The notes under the pieces are model-generated. The model saw nothing but the letters and a program-made list of their open reading frames with translations, had not been told where the DNA came from and searched no databases. A program made the translations under genes and the position numbers. A stretch of 64,000 bases of DNA, taken from Mesorhizobium sangaii. Lineage in GTDB: Bacteria > Pseudomonadota > Alphaproteobacteria > Rhizobiales > Rhizobiaceae. Each line of letters opens with the position of its first letter. The first letter of the stretch is position 1. The stretch spans positions 1,805,704 through 1,869,703 of the forward strand of contig NZ_JACHEF010000001.1 in the NCBI RefSeq assembly GCF_014207355.1, written 5' to 3'. Positions 19,059 through 31,028 of the stretch are shown here, piece by piece.

Positions 19059-20057
19059 ATGATCCCTTTGCCATCGGACGGTTCGGTATCGATCGCGGGG
19101 CGCTCGCCCCGGCTTGACGTCGAGGCTGTCGAAGTCGTCGTCACCTTGCCGACCTTCAAGCGGCCCGAGCAGGTGCTGGAAACGCTAGCGTCGCTGCGCG
19201 CCCAGCAAACCGGCAGGCGCTTTGCCGTCATCGTCATGGAAAACGAAGCCGGAGCGCGCGCTGGCGCCAAAGCGGCGGTGCCGCTGTTCGAGCGCGGCGA
19301 GATTTCAGGTCTGGTCATCATCGCCCATCAGCGCGGCAATTGCAGCGCCTACAATGCCGGCTGGCAGACAGCGATCCTCCAATTCCCCAACTTCAGGCAT
19401 CTCCTGGTCATCGACGATGACGAGATCGCCGATCCCCAGTGGCTGGAACGGATGTGCGGGGCAGCCGAAACGCTCGGCGCCGATATCGTCGGCGGTCCGC
19501 AGGTGCCCGACTTTGCCGACCCCGCCCATGCGAAATGGGCAGAGCATCCGGTGTTCGCGCCGCCCTACCGGGAAACCGGACGCGTGCCGGCGCTCTATTC
19601 GTCCGGCAATCTTTTGCTCGGACGCAACGTACTGATCGCCATGGGTCCGCCCTTTCTCGACCTGAAATTCAACTTCATGGGTGGCGGTGATTCCGATTTC
19701 CTCAGCCGGTCCGCACAGAGAGGCTTCGTGCTTGGCTGGTGCGCCGAGGGACAAGTGCATGAAACCGTTCCGGCGCGGCGTGTCGAAGCCGACTGGATCC
19801 GTGCCCGCAGCCTGCGCAACGGCGTGATCTCGACACTGGTCGAAAAGAAGAAACGCGCCGGCACGCCGCTGGCCGGCGCCATGGTGTTGCTGAAGAGCCT
19901 GGCACTGCTTGCCGCCTCGCCGTTCCGCGGCATGCTCCGGCTGGCGCGGACAGGATCGCCGGCGATCGCCATCTACCCCGTCCATGTGGCGCTGGGCCGC
20001 GTGCTGGCCGAATTCGGATATGCCAATGAGCAATACCGCCAGCCTGAGAAAAACTGA
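19059..20057 (+). CDS. Family 2 glycosyltransferase
   Basis: About 332 residues from ATG 19059 (in-frame GTG at 19017 would add 14). A GT-A fold starts at VVVTLPTFKRPEQVLETLASL, with HQRGNCSAYNAGW and the metal-binding LLVIDDDEI (DxD-type), then acceptor-side FMGGGDSDFLSRSAQRGF and GQVHETV. The C-terminal 90 residues include a short hydrophobic stretch, suggesting membrane association. It overlaps the following ligase/polymerase gene by 32 bases, so the two are coupled. It is divergent from the GT4 cassette. Its role is extension of an exopolysaccharide repeat unit, by context. Confidence 0.85.
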   Translation: MIPLPSDGSVSIAGRSPRLDVEAVEVVVTLPTFKRPEQVLETLASLRAQQTGRRFAVIVMENEAGARAGAKAAVPLFERGEISGLVIIAHQRGNCSAYNAGWQTAILQFPNFRHLLVIDDDEIADPQWLERMCGAAETLGADIVGGPQVPDFADPAHAKWAEHPVFAPPYRETGRVPALYSSGNLLLGRNVLIAMGPPFLDLKFNFMGGGDSDFLSRSAQRGFVLGWCAEGQVHETVPARRVEADWIRARSLRNGVISTLVEKKKRAGTPLAGAMVLLKSLALLAASPFRGMLRLARTGSPAIAIYPVHVALGRVLAEFGYANEQYRQPEKN

Positions 20058-21351
20058 GCGCGCGCCGCTCAGCGCCGCGTTCACGCGCGAAGGCGTGGCG
20101 ACCGCGATCGCAGCACTGCTGTTCACCGTCGTCATGGTGTCCTTCCGGCCGTTCCAGCCGGCCGGCGCCGAACCGACCGGCCAAGGTGGCGACATCGTCA
20201 ACCAGCTTGGCTTCGGCTCGCTCGGCGCCATGTCGATCTTCTCGCTGATGGCCTTTGCCGATCCGCGCGTGGTGCGCTCGCTGCTCAGCCCGTCCTGGGT
20301 GCTGATGCTGGGCTTCTTTTTCCTGTCGGTGGTGCTGGCAACCGACCCGCCCACGGCGATGCGCGCCGCCTCGTTCACGCTGATCGGCATTTTGACGATG
20401 GCGACGATCCTGGTCTTGCCGCGCGACGCCGAAGCTTTCTCAAAAGTCATCATCTTCGCCGCCGTGGTGGTCATGGGCCTGTCCTATCTCGGCCTCATCG
20501 TCTTTCCGCACGAGGCCATGCACACTGCCGACTCACAGGAGCCCGAACATGCCGGCCTGTGGCGCGGCGTGTTCACCCACAAGAACATCGCCGGCCCGAT
20601 CATGGCGTGTCTCAGTTTCGCCGGCCTCTATCTCTACCGGCGCGGTCAGCGGCTTTGGGGGGCGGCGATCTTCTGCGCGGCGATGATCTTCATGCTGCAC
20701 ACCGGCTCCAAGACGACGGCCGGCCTGGTGCCGTTCTCGATCCTGATCGTCATGTTTCCGAGCCTGATGGGCATGCGGCTCGGCACGCCGGTCCTGTTTG
20801 CGCTGGCGATGATCGGCACGGCCGTCGGCACGCTCGGCATCGTCTTCCTGCCGCCGGTGAAACATCTGGCGGCGATCTATTTCCCCGACCTCACCTATAC
20901 CGGACGCACGACGCTATGGGAGTTCGCCGGCAGCATGCTGGCGAAGAAACCATGGACCGGCTACGGCTATGAAAGCTTCTGGGGCACGCCGCTGCTGCTC
21001 AACCAGGACCAGCCCTTCGACCGGCCGTGGGACATCAGAACCATCGTGCACGGCCATGACGGCTATCTCGACATCGCCGTGCTGATGGGCATTCCGGCAC
21101 TTTGCGTCGCGGTCTACACCTTCCTCATCGCGCCGATGCGCGACTACATGCGCATCCCGCTGCGCAAGGAGAACATCTATCTCGGCGATTTCTTCATGAT
21201 GGTGGTGCTGTTCACCGCGCTGAACGCGTTCCTCGAAAGCTTCTTCTTCCACCGCGGCGACCCGGTCTGGCTGTTCTTCGTGCTCGGCGTGCTTGGCCTG
21301 AGGCAAGTGTCGCTGCGGCCGATGGCAGTGCGCGACCCCGATCGCGGCTAG
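20026..21351 (+). CDS. O-antigen ligase / Wzy-like polysaccharide polymerase
   Basis: 441 residues, polytopic with about 10-11 hydrophobic helices. The large periplasmic loop contains AGLWRGVFTHKNIAGP and, later, LTYTGRTTLWEF...GYGYESFWG and HGHDGYLDIAVLMG, the Wzy_C/ExoQ-type signature with conserved Arg and His. Such proteins join repeat units or ligate polymer at the outer face of the inner membrane. ATG 20026 (MSNTASLRKTERAP) is chosen because the hydrophobic part starts soon after; it lies inside the 3' end of the GT2 gene. It completes a Wzx/Wzy/co-polymerase set in this region. Confidence 0.87.
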   Translation: MSNTASLRKTERAPLSAAFTREGVATAIAALLFTVVMVSFRPFQPAGAEPTGQGGDIVNQLGFGSLGAMSIFSLMAFADPRVVRSLLSPSWVLMLGFFFLSVVLATDPPTAMRAASFTLIGILTMATILVLPRDAEAFSKVIIFAAVVVMGLSYLGLIVFPHEAMHTADSQEPEHAGLWRGVFTHKNIAGPIMACLSFAGLYLYRRGQRLWGAAIFCAAMIFMLHTGSKTTAGLVPFSILIVMFPSLMGMRLGTPVLFALAMIGTAVGTLGIVFLPPVKHLAAIYFPDLTYTGRTTLWEFAGSMLAKKPWTGYGYESFWGTPLLLNQDQPFDRPWDIRTIVHGHDGYLDIAVLMGIPALCVAVYTFLIAPMRDYMRIPLRKENIYLGDFFMMVVLFTALNAFLESFFFHRGDPVWLFFVLGVLGLRQVSLRPMAVRDPDRG

Positions 21352-21358
21352 CGGTCTT

Positions 21359-21376
21359 CCCGTCTGTCCTGACGGG
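21359..21376 (+). terminator. Weak terminator-like hairpin after the Wzy-like gene
   Basis: cccgtc/gacggg six-base stem with a six-base loop, followed by tcttcccc. The T content is poor, so this is only a possible termination or pausing site between the ligase gene and proC. Confidence 0.35.
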
Positions 21377-21430
21377 TCTTCCCCACCGAACCGCTAGCGT
21401 CTATGTGAAGGCCATCCTTTGGAGGGTTCC

Positions 21431-22246
21431 ATGACGATCAGGCTTGTTCTCGCCGGCTGCGGCAATATGGGGTACGCCATGCTCTCGGGCTGGCTGAAAT
21501 CCGGCAAGCTTCAACCATCGGCGGTCTTCGTGGTCGAGCCCAATGCCGACCTGCGCAATCGAGCAGCAGTGCTGGGTTGCGGCACATCAGCCGATGCCGG
21601 CGGCATTCCGGCCGACGCCGTGCCCGATCTCGTCGTCATTGCGGTGAAGCCGCAGGTGATCCGCGACGTGACGGCCGCCTACAAGCGCTTCGGCGACGGC
21701 CGCACCACCTTCGTCAGCATCGCTGCCGGGACACCAGCCGCCACTTTCGAGGAGATCCTGGGCAGCCGCGCGCCGATCGTGCGGTGCATGCCCAACACGC
21801 CCGCTTCGATCGGCAAGGGCATGATGGTGGTGTTTTCCAACAGGCTGGTCTCCGACGACACCAAGCGTTTCGTTGCCGACCTTTTGTCGGCGAGTGGCGA
21901 GGTGGCCACCATTGACGACGAGAGCCTGATGGATGCGGTGACCGCCGTGTCCGGATCGGGGCCGGCTTATATCTTCCATTTCATCGAAGCACTGACCGTG
22001 GCCGCCGAGAAGGCTGGCCTGTCGACGGCGACCGCCAAGCTGCTCGCCATGCAGACCGTCTACGGTGCTGCCTCGCTCGCCGCCGAAAGCGGCGAGGAGC
22101 CAGGCGTGCTGCGCCAGCAGGTGACCAGCCCCAACGGCACGACAGCAGCCGCGCTTGGCGTGCTGATGGGCGAGGACAGGCTGACCAATCTGCTTACCCA
22201 GGCGGTGGAAGCAGCACGGCTGCGGTCGATCGAGTTGGGGAAGTAA
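21431..22246 (+). CDS. proC: Pyrroline-5-carboxylate reductase
   Basis: 271 residues. It reduces pyrroline-5-carboxylate to proline with NAD(P)H in the cytosol. Signatures are LVLAGCGNMGYAMLSGWL, VVIAVKPQ, VRCMPNTPASIGKGM, the Ser/Gly-rich AVSGSGPAYIFHFIEAL and VTSPNGTTAAAL. GGAGGG lies six bases before ATG 21431, fixing that start over the upstream in-frame ATG at 21419. It sits alone and ends three bases before the convergent COG4091 gene. Confidence 0.96.
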   Translation: MTIRLVLAGCGNMGYAMLSGWLKSGKLQPSAVFVVEPNADLRNRAAVLGCGTSADAGGIPADAVPDLVVIAVKPQVIRDVTAAYKRFGDGRTTFVSIAAGTPAATFEEILGSRAPIVRCMPNTPASIGKGMMVVFSNRLVSDDTKRFVADLLSASGEVATIDDESLMDAVTAVSGSGPAYIFHFIEALTVAAEKAGLSTATAKLLAMQTVYGAASLAAESGEEPGVLRQQVTSPNGTTAAALGVLMGEDRLTNLLTQAVEAARLRSIELGK

Positions 22247-22249
22247 AAC

Positions 22250-23566
22250 TCAGTTCGTTCCGTACAGCATCTCGTCCTGCAGCCGGCGCAAGGCGAACAG
22301 CCGCGTCGTCTGGTCGGGCGCGGCATTGTCGGCGGTCAGCAGTTCGCCTTTCCGGACCGGTTTCAGCACCTTGCCGCCCTCGAGCAGGCCGACTGGCACG
22401 GCGCGTTGGGCACGAGCGTCACCTACGGTCATGGTCCAGGAGCGATAGCAGGTCTCGCCGATCGCATCGAAGGTTTCGCCGGCGGCGAGATCGCGCTTGG
22501 CGACGGCGCACACCTCGGCCACTGGCCTTGGCAGCGGCACCATGTCGGGCTTGCCGAAAAGCACGATACGGGCGGCGGTCAGCGGTACTTCCAGCGAGGT
22601 CAGATGATACGGCCGGAATAGGCTGTAGTAGGGGCCGTGGCCGATATGCAGATCGTCCATGCGCTCGATGATGCGCGGATGCGTCGCCTCGACGATGACG
22701 AACACGCCGGGCGCGACACCCTTGCCGACCGTGTAGTCGACGACGCCTTTCTTCAACAACAGCCCGCCATCCTCGCGCGGAATGAGCACCTTGGCGAGGT
22801 CGTCGCGATCGGCCTTCGGGCCGTGCATGCCGGGCACATCGGGCACCAGCCCGGTGGCGTTGGCGATGGCGCACATCTCGACCATGGTCTTCGAGCCGTC
22901 GACGAACTCGACGAGCATGCGCGGGTTCATGTTGCGGCGGATCGCTTCCTCGCGATAGTCGTCCGGCACCGCATCATGGTTGAGCGGGTTGTTCTTGCCC
23001 TTGCCGGCGGAGACGATGGTGTAGCCGAGCGCCGACGCAAACTCGATCAGTTCCATGCAGCTAGACGGCTCGTCGCCGGCGCCGACCGAATAGACGACGC
23101 CAAGCCGGTCGGCCTGCTGCTTGAGATAACAGCCGATGGTGACGTCGGCCTCGACATTCATCATCACCAGATGTTTGCCGTGCTCCATCGCCATGAGGTC
23201 GAAATCGGCGGCAACACCCGGCTTGCCGGTGGCGTCGATGACGACGTCGATCAGCGGATTGGTCACCAGCATCTCGTTGGAGGTGATGGCGATCTTGCCG
23301 CTCTCGATGGCACCGGTGACTTTCGAGGCGGTGTCGGCTTCGACCGCCATCGCTTCATCGCCATAGGCAATACGGATGGCCTCGCGCGCGGTGTGCGGGC
23401 GGCGTGTCGAGACGGCGCAGACCGAAATGCCCTTCATCAACATGCCTTGCGTCACCAGATCGGTGCCCATCTCGCCCGAGCCGATAACGCCGATGCGCAC
23501 CGGGCGGCCTTCGGCGGCACGCCTGGCGAGATCGCGGGCAAGCCCGGTCAAGGCGACATTGGTCAT
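22250..23566 (-). CDS. Homoserine dehydrogenase-like NAD(P)-binding protein with SAF domain (COG4091 type)
   Basis: 438 residues. The N-terminal Rossmann domain (RIGVIGSGEMGTDL) and catalytic-like core (VVIDATGKPGVAADFDL, YSVGAGDEPSSCMELIEF) match predicted homoserine dehydrogenases of the COG4091 group. The C-terminal part AVAKRDLAAGETFDAIGETCY is a SAF/antifreeze-like domain. A physiological reaction cannot be given from sequence; relatives oxidise or reduce short sugar or hydroxy-acid derivatives in carbohydrate operons. ATG 23566 (MTNVALTGLARDLARR) precedes the Rossmann fold by about 23 residues. No Shine-Dalgarno is clear. Confidence 0.8.
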   Translation of the reverse strand: MTNVALTGLARDLARRAAEGRPVRIGVIGSGEMGTDLVTQGMLMKGISVCAVSTRRPHTAREAIRIAYGDEAMAVEADTASKVTGAIESGKIAITSNEMLVTNPLIDVVIDATGKPGVAADFDLMAMEHGKHLVMMNVEADVTIGCYLKQQADRLGVVYSVGAGDEPSSCMELIEFASALGYTIVSAGKGKNNPLNHDAVPDDYREEAIRRNMNPRMLVEFVDGSKTMVEMCAIANATGLVPDVPGMHGPKADRDDLAKVLIPREDGGLLLKKGVVDYTVGKGVAPGVFVIVEATHPRIIERMDDLHIGHGPYYSLFRPYHLTSLEVPLTAARIVLFGKPDMVPLPRPVAEVCAVAKRDLAAGETFDAIGETCYRSWTMTVGDARAQRAVPVGLLEGGKVLKPVRKGELLTADNAAPDQTTRLFALRRLQDEMLYGTN

Positions 23567-23718
23567 GCTGAAACGTCCATGCTTCTCGATTTGGAGGCGG
23601 CAATAGCAGGGAACTGCCCCCTTTTGCCAACGAAACCGCAAGCCAGCGGCAATTTCTCGCTCGTCAATGCAGCGTTAGAACACTCTCCCGGTCCATCTCC
23701 GAGCCATCGAACCCGGCT

Positions 23719-25113
23719 TCAGACCACCCTGACATAGCTCGTCATTCCCGATTTCTGGTGCTCGATGATGTGGCAGTGCAGCAGCCAGTCGCCAAGATTG
23801 TCGGCGACGAAGCCCAGGCTCACCTTCTCGTTGGGCTGGATGAGATAGGTGTCCGAAATCAGCGGTTGAACCTGGCGCGTCGAGGACGACAACACTTTGA
23901 AGCTCATGCCGTGCAGATGCATCGGATGGGATTGCGGCGTCAGGTTCTCCATGTCGATGACATAGCTTCTGCCGAGCTTCAGTTCGGCCAATGGCGCGGT
24001 TGGATCGGGCGTATCGCCTGGCCACGGAACCTTGTTGATTGCCCAGAAACTGTAGCCAAGCGAACCGCAGATGCCATCGCTCGGGACGTTTTCCGCAGTC
24101 GCGCTGAGTGCCAGCGAAATATGCTGGGCGGTGGTGAGATCGACCTCCGCCACCGGATTGACCTCGAGCGGGGCAACATCGCGAATGTCGCGCTTGAGCG
24201 AGCTTCCAGTGGCGCGCAGGGTCGCGAGCACTTTGGGCTTGGTGCCCCTGACGTCTCGCAGGCTGACAATCGCACCCTCATCGTCGGGCATGCGGATGGC
24301 CAGTTCCATGCGTTGGCCGGGTCCAAGCAGCAGGGCATCGGGTGAAAAACGTGGCGGCACCGGATTACCGTCGAGCGCCATGACGGTGGCCTCCGCCCCG
24401 TCGACGAGAAAAGCATAGATCCGCGTGACATCGGTGATGGCGACCCTGAGCCGCACCAGCCCGCCGGCCCGCGCGTCATATTGCGGCTGATCGAGCCAGT
24501 TGGCGGTGCGCACGGTGCCGTAGGTGCCGGTTCTTGCGGCATCGCGCGGCCGGAACTGGTCGATGAACTGGCCGTCGTCGCCAAGCCGCCAGTCGCGCAG
24601 ATTGAGGACCATCTCGGCATCGAACTTCGGATCGCCGGGGTTTTCGACCACGATCACCCCCGTCAGGCCATGGCCCATCTGTTCCAGCGTATTGCAATGC
24701 GGGTGATACCAGAAGGTGCCGGCGTCGGGAGGCGTGAAGGCGTAGTCGAAATGATCGCCGGTATAGACATAGGGCTGGACCAGGAACGGCACTCCATCCA
24801 TCTTGTTCGGCACGCGGATGCCGTGCCAGTGGATCGTCGTCGGATCGTCAATGGCGTTGACGAGACGCGCGGCGAAGGGCTCGCCCTTTTTCATCCTGAG
24901 CACCGGCGGCATTCCGGCGTCGCCATAGCTCAGCACATCCCTGGTCTGGCCTACATCCATCAGCTTCGCCTGGATCTTGGCCGTCTGCAGCACCACTGGC
25001 TCAGGCCCTGCTGAGGCCCAGCCGGCAAACCTGCCCATAGCCGAGAGCCCTACCCCGCCGGCGCCGGCAATCGCTGCCGTTTTCAAAAGCCTGCGGCGTG
25101 TGAGTACGGTCAT
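23719..25113 (-). CDS. Tat-exported multicopper oxidase
   Basis: 464 residues. The N-terminus LTRRRLLKTAAIAGAGGVGLSAMG is a twin-arginine signal, consistent with folding and copper loading before export. Copper ligand motifs are complete: TIHWHG, FWYHPHCN, HPMHLHG and the C-terminal HCHIIEHQKSGM with the T1 Cys, His and axial Met. Three cupredoxin domains fit the length. It could oxidise phenols, Cu(I) or other metals in the periplasm. ATG 25113 is used because it places the Arg pair near residue 7. It is 106 bp downstream of metH on the same strand; no copper gene is adjacent. Confidence 0.92.
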   Translation of the reverse strand: MTVLTRRRLLKTAAIAGAGGVGLSAMGRFAGWASAGPEPVVLQTAKIQAKLMDVGQTRDVLSYGDAGMPPVLRMKKGEPFAARLVNAIDDPTTIHWHGIRVPNKMDGVPFLVQPYVYTGDHFDYAFTPPDAGTFWYHPHCNTLEQMGHGLTGVIVVENPGDPKFDAEMVLNLRDWRLGDDGQFIDQFRPRDAARTGTYGTVRTANWLDQPQYDARAGGLVRLRVAITDVTRIYAFLVDGAEATVMALDGNPVPPRFSPDALLLGPGQRMELAIRMPDDEGAIVSLRDVRGTKPKVLATLRATGSSLKRDIRDVAPLEVNPVAEVDLTTAQHISLALSATAENVPSDGICGSLGYSFWAINKVPWPGDTPDPTAPLAELKLGRSYVIDMENLTPQSHPMHLHGMSFKVLSSSTRQVQPLISDTYLIQPNEKVSLGFVADNLGDWLLHCHIIEHQKSGMTSYVRVV

Positions 25114-25219
25114 CTGGCGCTCCAACTGCAAAGACGGCTACCCAGAAGGTGTAACCGCCACGCCATGGATCACAAGCCAGCAACCAGCGCAAATGCCGAC
25201 GATGGCATGGCGCCCGCTG

Positions 25220-29029
<3,810 letters not shown>

Positions 29030-29063
29030 TTTTTATCCCTTTGGCGACAAGCCTATTCATGTC

Positions 29064-29083
29064 ACATAAGGATATCTTTATGT
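29064..29083. promoter_or_regulatory. Operator-like palindrome upstream of metH
   Basis: ACATAAGGATATCTTTATGT: nine of ten base pairs are symmetrical, with the only break at G29070/T29077. It is AT-rich in GC-rich surroundings and lies 35 bp from the metH start. ArsR-type SAM/SAH-responsive regulators (SahR group) control methionine genes in Proteobacteria through short palindromes in such places. The link to that regulator is inference. Confidence 0.62.
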
Positions 29084-29378
29084 CAATATACGCCAGACGA
29101 TCAACGATGTCACGCGTCGTTGCAAGCGCCTGGTTCCCGAGGGAAATCGCTGCGTCAGTGCAGTCCGGCCAGCAAGGCTTGTGCCTCTGCGAGATTTCTT
29201 TCCGAACCATCGCCTTCTCACTGCGGGCGGCGCCGAGATCGGTCAGCCCGTCGCACAAGCTGTCAAGTCCGGGGCAAGCGGTGTTCTTGTCGTGAGCCCA
29301 GATGCCGGCTGGCTTTCAAGCGGCGACCGGATAGTGTTCTGCGAAGAGGCCGTCACCATCCGCGATGGTTTTGGCCTG

Positions 29379-29427
29379 GAGCATGATCCCGAAAAGTGGA
29401 ATCCGGGTTTCGCTAGACAACATGCTC
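29379..29427. repeat. Dispersed rhizobial palindromic repeat, copy 3
   Basis: Runs from gagcatgatcccgaaaagtg to caacatgctc, in the opposite orientation to copies 2 and 4. It ends 36 bases before the SDR start codon. Confidence 0.82.
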
Positions 29428-29462
29428 AAAAAAGAAGCCAGAGCCTTTCAGGGGAGGTTGCA

Positions 29463-30233
29463 ATGACAGAATTCACGCCGAAATTCGATCTGGCCGGCAA
29501 GGTCGTGCTGGTCACCGGCGCCTCGCGCGGCATCGGCCGCGCCTGCGCTCTTGCCTGTGCCGGGTCGGGGGCCGACATGATCGTCGGCGTGCGCAGCAAG
29601 GCCGACGGGGCGGAGCTTGTCGCCGTGATCGAGAGCTTGGGCAGGCGCGCGCTTCCCGTGCAGATGGATTTGACCGACCTCGCCACGGTACGGGCCGCTG
29701 TCGCCGAGGCGCACGCTGCCTTCGGCCGCATCGACGTTCTGGTCAACAATGTCGGGCTCGGGCCGGAAAACCTGGCCGAAAACGTCACCGAGGAGGATTT
29801 CGACCTGACAGTGAACGTCAACCTCAAGGGCACGTTCTTCACCACCCAGGCGGTCGGAAGGCTGATGATCGCGCAGAAATCCGGACGTATCATCAACATC
29901 AGCTCGCAGGCCGGCACGGTGACGCTGAAGGGCGAGGCGATCTACTGCATGAGCAAGGCGGCGATCAACCATTTGACGCGCTGCCTCGCCGCCGAATGGG
30001 CGCAGCACAAGATCGCCGTCAACAGCGTGGCGCCAACCTTCATCTGGACCGACGGCACGCGGCCGTCCCTCGCCGAGCCGGACTTTCACGCCCATGTCTT
30101 GGGGCACATCCCGCTCGGCCGCATCGGCGATCCGATCGATGTCGCAGGAACCGTCGTGTTCCTGGCTTCGCCCGCAGCTTCGATGATCACCGGCGCCAAT
30201 ATTCTGATCGATGGCGGCTGGTCGGTGGCGTAA
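29463..30233 (+). CDS. SDR family oxidoreductase
   Basis: 256 residues, classical SDR. Cofactor loop VTGASRGIGRACA, NNVG structural motif, catalytic Ser in NISSQAG and YCMSKAA (Tyr-x3-Lys), and C-terminus GANILIDGGWSVA. GGGGAGG is seven bases before ATG 29463, a strong start. It stands between a dispersed palindrome and a small conserved-looking gene; substrate unknown. Similar proteins are sugar-acid or gluconate 5-dehydrogenases, but the sequence does not decide this. Confidence 0.9.
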   Translation: MTEFTPKFDLAGKVVLVTGASRGIGRACALACAGSGADMIVGVRSKADGAELVAVIESLGRRALPVQMDLTDLATVRAAVAEAHAAFGRIDVLVNNVGLGPENLAENVTEEDFDLTVNVNLKGTFFTTQAVGRLMIAQKSGRIINISSQAGTVTLKGEAIYCMSKAAINHLTRCLAAEWAQHKIAVNSVAPTFIWTDGTRPSLAEPDFHAHVLGHIPLGRIGDPIDVAGTVVFLASPAASMITGANILIDGGWSVA

Positions 30234-30344
30234 GATCGCGGGTTGTGAGCGAAATCAAAAAGGACGCAATCGAAGCTGTGGCTCGTTCAGTCCGTCCTTT
30301 TTGGGTGAGATGCGCGTATACTTTTCGAAAGGAAGGAAGGCGGC

Positions 30345-30554
30345 ATGTCCATCAATCGCAAGCTCAAAGAGGCGGGCAACTTCACGCCGTCCGAGATGGG
30401 ACTTCTTGGGCGTGTCTTCGACAAGGCGAAGCGCGAGGGCGACTCTGATGCCAGCCGAGAAGCGCTGGCCTCCCGCATCATCGCCAACTATATGGCCGGA
30501 ATCACCGACGAGGCCGAACTCCTCGCCTTGTCGCGGCAGCCGCTTGGTCGGTGA
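30345..30554 (+). CDS. Small hypothetical protein (69 aa)
   Basis: 69 residues starting MSINRKLKEAGNFTPSEMG, mostly helical and charged, ending LLALSRQPLGR. A run of GGAAGGAAGG just before ATG 30345 gives a strong ribosome binding site, and codon use is like the neighbours, supporting a real gene. No motif is recognised and there is no signal peptide or membrane helix. A transposase remnant follows about 20 bp after the stop. Confidence 0.65.
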   Translation: MSINRKLKEAGNFTPSEMGLLGRVFDKAKREGDSDASREALASRIIANYMAGITDEAELLALSRQPLGR

Positions 30555-30573
30555 CGCGGCCTGTGAATTCGGG

Positions 30574-30723
30574 ACCTTCCGACGTCCGCGTCTTCCACTT
30601 CGAGCCGTCTTCCGGTTTGATCCCGTAGCGTTTGGCCAGTGTCCTCAGGCTCTCTTGACTATGTTGTATCGCTCGGCGGATCGCCTATGTCGTCGTGGCG
30701 CTCCCATGAAGAACTTGGCCCAC
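30574..30723 (-). pseudogene. Remnant of an IS481-type transposase N-terminus
   Basis: Read leftward from GTG 30723 the frame gives VGQVLHGSATTT, then a TAG stop (30687-30685), then AIRRAIQHSQESLRTLAKR and YGIKPEDGSKWKTRTS. From memory this closely follows the N-terminal HTH of a widespread IS481-family transposase (MGQVLHGSATTTEA..., AKRYGINQKTVAKWKKRTS). The stop replaces a Glu codon, small indels scramble the GIN-KTVAKW part, and the catalytic DDE domain is missing. No inverted repeats are recognised. It is a dead fragment bordering the amidase segment. Confidence 0.8.
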
Positions 30724-30860
30724 AGCACATCCGTTGATTAGGACGACAATGATGCCCGATCAAAGCCAGGGATCAAACACCTGGCATAGATCGGGCGCAT
30801 GCCGGCAGCGCCTCGAACCGGCTACTGGCAAGACCTTCAGGATGACACGCCGACCGCACC

Positions 30861-31010
30861 TCAACTGTTCAGTTCGCCGGCCGCCGCAATCACTTCGGAC
30901 ACCATTTCGAGCACATCGTTGTCTGTCGTCCGGTGATTGACGAAGCATGCCCGCAAGACGAACTGGTTGCCGATTATCGCGTTCGAGAGATACACGCGCC
31001 CGCGATCACG
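30861..31010 (-). pseudogene. Remnant of a PLP-dependent decarboxylase C-terminus
   Basis: Leftward translation ending at TGA 30863-30861 gives RGRVYLSNAIIGNQFVLRA and CFVNHRTTDNDVLEMVSEV, then IAAAGELNS. This is the usual C-terminal block of group II PLP decarboxylases (aromatic amino acid / glutamate type: ...VYLS...LRACIVNFRTT...). The rest of the enzyme, including the PLP lysine, is absent. The reading frame is continuous with, and lies directly after, the stop of the GntR gene, showing that a deletion joined the two. The rest of the 30555-31028 gap (30724-30860) shows nothing I can identify. Confidence 0.75.
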
Positions 31011-31028
31011 CCTATCGGCGTCGGCGGT

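Larger units (their letters stand above)
29030..29462. other. Divergent intergenic region metH / SDR
   Basis: 433 bp between divergent genes. Near metH it holds an operator-like palindrome (29064-29083). Near the SDR it holds one dispersed palindrome (29379-29427). In between (29100-29378) I see no supported gene or RNA and no match to a cobalamin or SAM riboswitch. Confidence 0.6.

Noticed and set aside
29030..29100. SAM-II or cobalamin riboswitch upstream of metH
   Set aside because: The leader is only tens of bases and contains a DNA-type palindrome; no pseudoknot or B12-box-like sequence is visible.
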